Of a stretch of DNA of 11,367 nucleotides, positions 7,631 through 11,367 are shown one piece after another. A program made the translations under genes and the position numbers. The notes beneath the pieces are model-generated. The model was not told the DNA's origin. It did not search any database and saw only the letters and a list, made by a program, of their open reading frames with translations. Source of the DNA: an uncultured beta proteobacterium (GTDB taxonomy: Bacteria > Pseudomonadota > Gammaproteobacteria > Burkholderiales > Rhodocyclaceae); assembly GCA_903910495.1 (NCBI GenBank), contig CAIVZW010000122.1, forward strand, positions 1 through 11,367, written 5' to 3'. How positions within the stretch are numbered: the first letter of the stretch is position 1; the number at the start of each line of letters is the position of its first letter.

Positions 7631-10215
7631 CCATGAAGGTCGATTCTGTTGCACGTAACGAACTTCTCACCCGTTACAAAGCGCATTTACAGTCTGGCCA
7701 GGCTTCCATCTGCCAGAATTATCTGCTCGATCCGGATCCCTCCCACCTGTTGCATCAGCGCAGCCAACTGATTGACGGCGCCCTGCGCGAACTGTGGGCG
7801 GAGCTGAGCCTCCCCGATTCGCTTGCCCTGGTCGCTGTCGGCGGCTACGGTCGCGAAGAAATGTGGCCCGCCTCTGACGTGGATCTGCTGTTGCTTCTAC
7901 CGCAACCGGCCGATACGGCGCTTGCCGAACAGCTTGAACAACTGGTTGGCCTGTTCTGGGATATCGGACTGGAAATTGGTCATAGCGTTCGTACGGTAGA
8001 GGAATGCCTCAACGAGGCGGCAGGCGATCTGACGGTTCAGACAGCGCTGGTCGAAACCCGCTTGCTGATCGGAAACGCCGCACTGTTCTCAACGTTCCTT
8101 ACTGAATTCAGGAACCAACTCGATCCGCAAGCTTTCTTTCACGCCAAACGGGTAGAACAGGACGAACGCTATCTGCGCTATCAGGAATCACCCTACAGTC
8201 TTGAACCGAACTGCAAGGAAAGTCCGGGCGGATTGCGCGATTTGCAAAGCATTCTGTGGATCGCACAAGCGGCCGGATACGGTAACAGTTGGCAGGATCT
8301 GGAACGACACGGCTTCATTACCCATCAGGAAGCACAAGGACTAGAACGTCGGGAACGGTTTTTGCAAAGTTTACGGATCCAGTTGCACCTCCATGTTGGC
8401 CGTCGTGAAGACCGCCTCCTGTTTGACTATCAGACGGCACTTGCCGAGCAACTCGGATTTTCTGCAACACCGACCCGGCGCGCCAGCGAACAATTGATGC
8501 AGGAGTATTACCGGACGGCGAAAACGGTGACCCAACTCAACACGATTCTCTTGCAGAATATGGGCACCGCAATTTTTCCGTCTCCCGAACAAACTCCACA
8601 GGTCATCAATGAGCGTTTCCAGAACACCCATCAACTGCTCGATGTCGTTCACGAAAATGTATTCAACCAAACGCCCGGAGCCATACTCGAAGCATTTCTA
8701 CTCATGCAGCAGCACTCCGAACTGAAAGGCATGACGGCGCGCACAATTCGCTCGCTGTGGCGTGCGCGCACCCTGATCGATGATGACTTTCGTAGCAACC
8801 CGGAAAACAGGGCCCGTTTCGTCGAACTCTTCAAGCAGGAAAGAGGCGTATTGCACGAATTCCGGCGCATGAACCAGTTTGACATCCTCGGTCGTTACCT
8901 GCCCAACTTCGGAGCCATCGTGGGCCAGATGCAACACGACCTTTTCCACGCCTACACGGTGGATCAGCACACCATGCAGGTGCTGCGCAACCTGCGCCGC
9001 TTCTCTGAAACTGAATTTGCCCATGAGTATCCCTTCTGCAGCCAGTTGATCAGCAACTTCGATCGACCCTGGTTACTCTACATTGCCGCTCTGTTCCACG
9101 ATATCGCCAAGGGGCGCGGTGGTGGTCACTCGGACCTCGGCGCTCTGGATGCCCAGGAATTCTGCGCCAGTCACGGCCTTTGTGCAGAAGACAGCGAACT
9201 GGTTGTCTGGCTCGTACGCCATCACCTCGAAATGTCTGTCGTTGCACAGAAGCAGGACATATCGGACCCGGACGTGCTGGCTGCGTTTGCTGCAATTGTT
9301 ATGGACGAGCGCCACCTGACAGCGCTCTACCTGTTCTCAGTGGCTGATATTCGCGGCACCAGCCCCAAGGTCTGGAATACCTGGAAAGGTCAGTTGTTCG
9401 AGGAACTTTTCAACCAGACCCGTCGTTTCCTGCTGTCTGGTGGACAGACCCCCTTAAGGCAAGGAATCATCCAGCAACAGCAAGAGGAAGCACTGCGCCT
9501 GCTGCGCTATTTCGCGGTTCCCGAAACGGCCCAGGAAAGCCTGTGGAATCAGCTTGATACCGTTTACTTCCTGCGCCACTCGGCCGATGAAATCGCCTGG
9601 CATGCGCGTGCGCTGCACTATCGTATCGACGGAAAGAAACCGGTCGTCAAGGCACGCGTCAACCCTCATGGCGACGGCCTCGAAGTCATGGCCTACACCC
9701 TCGATCAGCGCGATCTGTTTGCCCGTCTGGTTGGTTTTTTCAGCCGTACCGGCTACAACATCATGGATGCAAAAATTCACACGACACGTCACGGTTACGC
9801 GCTGGACAGCTTCATGCTGCTCGACGTCAGCGGGCGTGACAGTGACCGCGACATGATCAGCTACATCGAACATGAACTGACCGACCGGCTTACCCGCCAG
9901 ACTTTTCCCGAGGCGCCAGCGAGCGGGCGTATTTCGCGCCAGGTCAAGCATTTCCCGATCCAGCCTTCAGTTACCATCGAGTCGGATGAAAAAGGCGTGA
10001 ACTTCGTTCTCTCGGTCAGCGCCGCCGATCGTCCCGGTTTGCTCTACACGGTCGCCATGACCCTGGCTCTACATGGCGCCAATCTCCACACCGCCAAAAT
10101 CGTTACCCTCGGCGAACGCGTCGAAGATACTTTTCTGATCAGTGGTGGCGACCTCGGCGAAAGCGCGAGCCGGATAAAACTGGAAACGGAACTGCTGAAG
10201 CAACTCAAGTTTTGA
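7627..10215 (+). CDS. glnD: PII uridylyltransferase / uridylyl-removing enzyme
   Basis: Cytosolic nitrogen sensor. At low glutamine it adds UMP to PII proteins (GlnB, GlnK); at high glutamine it removes it, so steering glutamine synthetase adenylylation and NtrBC. The product is 862 residues (E. coli 890). In order: a nucleotidyltransferase domain with [19 protein letters not shown] at 72-90, whose Asp84 and Asp86 are the metal ligands; the [13 protein letters not shown] block near 197-209; a central HD hydrolase domain with [14 protein letters not shown], including His491-Asp492 and His501; and two C-terminal ACT domains at about 684-735 and 791-862 that sense glutamine. All catalytic motifs are intact. 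The ATG overlaps the map TGA as ATGA, with GGAT six bases upstream. A second ATG two codons on (7633) is worse placed. Map and glnD are probably cotranscribed. Confidence 0.97.
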   Translation: MTMKVDSVARNELLTRYKAHLQSGQASICQNYLLDPDPSHLLHQRSQLIDGALRELWAELSLPDSLALVAVGGYGREEMWPASDVDLLLLLPQPADTALAEQLEQLVGLFWDIGLEIGHSVRTVEECLNEAAGDLTVQTALVETRLLIGNAALFSTFLTEFRNQLDPQAFFHAKRVEQDERYLRYQESPYSLEPNCKESPGGLRDLQSILWIAQAAGYGNSWQDLERHGFITHQEAQGLERRERFLQSLRIQLHLHVGRREDRLLFDYQTALAEQLGFSATPTRRASEQLMQEYYRTAKTVTQLNTILLQNMGTAIFPSPEQTPQVINERFQNTHQLLDVVHENVFNQTPGAILEAFLLMQQHSELKGMTARTIRSLWRARTLIDDDFRSNPENRARFVELFKQERGVLHEFRRMNQFDILGRYLPNFGAIVGQMQHDLFHAYTVDQHTMQVLRNLRRFSETEFAHEYPFCSQLISNFDRPWLLYIAALFHDIAKGRGGGHSDLGALDAQEFCASHGLCAEDSELVVWLVRHHLEMSVVAQKQDISDPDVLAAFAAIVMDERHLTALYLFSVADIRGTSPKVWNTWKGQLFEELFNQTRRFLLSGGQTPLRQGIIQQQQEEALRLLRYFAVPETAQESLWNQLDTVYFLRHSADEIAWHARALHYRIDGKKPVVKARVNPHGDGLEVMAYTLDQRDLFARLVGFFSRTGYNIMDAKIHTTRHGYALDSFMLLDVSGRDSDRDMISYIEHELTDRLTRQTFPEAPASGRISRQVKHFPIQPSVTIESDEKGVNFVLSVSAADRPGLLYTVAMTLALHGANLHTAKIVTLGERVEDTFLISGGDLGESASRIKLETELLKQLKF

Positions 10216-10267
10216 TGGAATTCAGTCAGAAGGCAAATCGTCCCATCCGAAACATTCTACATGCCTG

Positions 10268-11367
10268 CTACTTGGTGACCTCCGGAACCAATCGCAAGAG
10301 AGAAATCTCGGATGGCGCACCGAAGCGCTTGGGGGGACCCCAGTAACCGGTTCCGCGGCTGGTATAGATCCAGAGTCGGCCCAGCCGATGAAGTCCGGCC
10401 GTGAATGGCTGCTGCAAACTGACAAACAGATTCCACGGCCAGAATTGCCCGCCATGGGTGTGCCCGGAGAGTTGCAGATCGAAGCCGGCGGCTTCCGCGG
10501 CCTGTGCCGAACGTGGCTGATGGGCCAGCAATATCCTGGGAATTCCATCCGGACTGCCGACCAGCGCCAACTGGGGATCACTTCTTTGTGCAAGGTCAAA
10601 GGCGTGGGCACTGTAGTCGGTCACGCCGGCCACAACCAGGTGCGCGCCGTCGTGCTCGATCACCACATGCTCATTCATCAAGCTAAACAGGCCCAGTCGC
10701 TGGAATTCCCCCATCCACGCCGTTGCCCCCGAATAATACTCATGGTTGCCCGTAACGACATAAGCGCCATGTCGTGCAACAAGTCTGGCCAGGGGTGCAG
10801 TGTGAGAGGAGAGCTGAAGAACACTGCCATCGACTACATCTCCAGTGATGGCGATCAGGTCCGCATCCAGGCTGTTAACCCGATCGACAATCGCCGCAAC
10901 ATAGTCACCCTTGATGGTCGCCCCGACATGGATATCGCTGATCTGAACGATCGTGAAGCCCGCAAGCGGCGCTGGCAAATCCGCCAGATGAATGTCGATG
11001 CGGACAACGCGGGCCACCCGGCGTGCATTGACGAAACCGATCAAGGTCAGCAGGAGCGCCGCCAGAAGAACAACTGCTGCCGTCAGGGTGGCGAGCGATG
11101 GCGACCGCGTCACCAGCAGCAACAGGTCACGCAAGATCGTCAGCGCCAGAACGGACGAAAACAGACCCATGGTCAACGAACCTGCCCAACTGATCCGGTC
11201 GGCCAGTGCCGGCCGTGAAACGAGATAGCGGGCAAGCATGCCCATGGGCAACAGCACTGTGGACAAAACCAGCATCAGTATGCCAATTGCTGTCCCGCTT
11301 GCGCCAAGGGAGAGTGCCGGCAGCAAGCGCCAGCCAATATAGGCGTGGAGAACACCCAGAACAGGAA
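10268..11367 (-). CDS. membrane-anchored calcineurin-like metallophosphoesterase, 5' end cut by window
   Basis: The frame runs open past the window edge. The visible part is 365 residues, and the true start lies outside. A TTG at 11326 could be mistaken for a start, but upstream residues PVLGVLHAYIGWRLLPAL continue sensibly. Roughly the first 115 residues are hydrophobic with about four likely membrane helices (at least 27-45, 60-80 and 94-112). The catalytic domain follows with the di-metal motifs SDIHVG (Asp144, His146), GDVVDG (Asp176), GNHEYYSG (Asn207, His208), a His in LLAHQP (282) and SGHTHGGQF (His302, His304). The layout resembles the YaeI-like family (COG1408). YaeI is reported as a phosphodiesterase with model substrates; members of related families cleave UDP-diacylglucosamine. 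The substrate here cannot be told from sequence. The gene is convergent with glnD across a 52-base gap with no clear terminator. Confidence 0.88.
   Translation of the reverse strand, partial: PVLGVLHAYIGWRLLPALSLGASGTAIGILMLVLSTVLLPMGMLARYLVSRPALADRISWAGSLTMGLFSSVLALTILRDLLLLVTRSPSLATLTAAVVLLAALLLTLIGFVNARRVARVVRIDIHLADLPAPLAGFTIVQISDIHVGATIKGDYVAAIVDRVNSLDADLIAITGDVVDGSVLQLSSHTAPLARLVARHGAYVVTGNHEYYSGATAWMGEFQRLGLFSLMNEHVVIEHDGAHLVVAGVTDYSAHAFDLAQRSDPQLALVGSPDGIPRILLAHQPRSAQAAEAAGFDLQLSGHTHGGQFWPWNLFVSLQQPFTAGLHRLGRLWIYTSRGTGYWGPPKRFGAPSEISLLRLVPEVTK

Noticed and set aside
10214..10267. GATGG and CCATC as a possible terminator between glnD and the phosphoesterase.
   Set aside because: Only five base pairs with a loop of about 24 bases and no T run on either strand, so not a credible intrinsic terminator.
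10388..11218. A 276-codon plus-strand frame opposite the phosphoesterase.
   Set aside because: It is a shadow frame rich in Arg and Gln, while the opposite strand has a full set of metallophosphoesterase motifs.
1..11367. Search for mobile elements, CRISPR arrays, toxin-antitoxin pairs or an undescribed gene system.
   Set aside because: Every gene belongs to a known family in a conserved order. I saw no direct-repeat array, transposase, integrase or small accessory gene.

Overview
This window looks like an ordinary housekeeping stretch of a betaproteobacterial chromosome. The evidence is the gene order on the minus strand: rpsB, tsf, pyrH, frr, uppS, cdsA, dxr, rseP. Here dxr lies between cdsA and rseP, as in Neisseria and other betaproteobacteria; in E. 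coli it lies between frr and uppS. A divergent map-glnD pair on the plus strand fits the same picture. A member of the Rhodocyclales is possible from the look of the proteins, but the sequence alone does not settle this.

Layout. Positions 1-504 hold the 5' part of rseP, cut by the window edge. Positions 501-6463 hold the rest of a compact minus-strand operon. It starts with translation genes (30S protein S2, EF-Ts), continues with UMP kinase and ribosome recycling factor, and ends with isoprenoid and envelope genes (undecaprenyl diphosphate synthase, CDP-diglyceride synthase, DXP reductoisomerase, RseP protease). Most junctions are short gaps or overlaps. The exception is the 122-base rpsB-tsf gap, which carries inverted repeats. 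Positions 6464-6826 are a divergent regulatory region. It holds a strong extended -10 promoter for rpsB, a leader of about 170 bases with nested inverted repeats, a palindromic hairpin, and the upstream region of map. On the plus strand, map (6827-7630) and glnD (7627-10215) overlap by ATGA. A membrane-anchored calcineurin-like phosphoesterase (10268 to the window end, 5' truncated) converges on glnD.

How the genes work together. The minus-strand operon links ribosome supply (S2, EF-Ts, RRF) to nucleotide supply (UMP kinase) and envelope building: Dxr begins isoprenoid synthesis, UppS makes the cell-wall lipid carrier, CdsA makes CDP-diacylglycerol, and RseP serves the envelope stress response. 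The map-glnD pair joins N-terminal methionine removal to PII-based nitrogen sensing.

I found no mobile element, CRISPR array, tRNA, rRNA or unknown gene system. The most interesting signals are in non-coding DNA: the rpsB leader, the rpsB-tsf spacer and the possibly leaderless map start. All of these are inferences from sequence.
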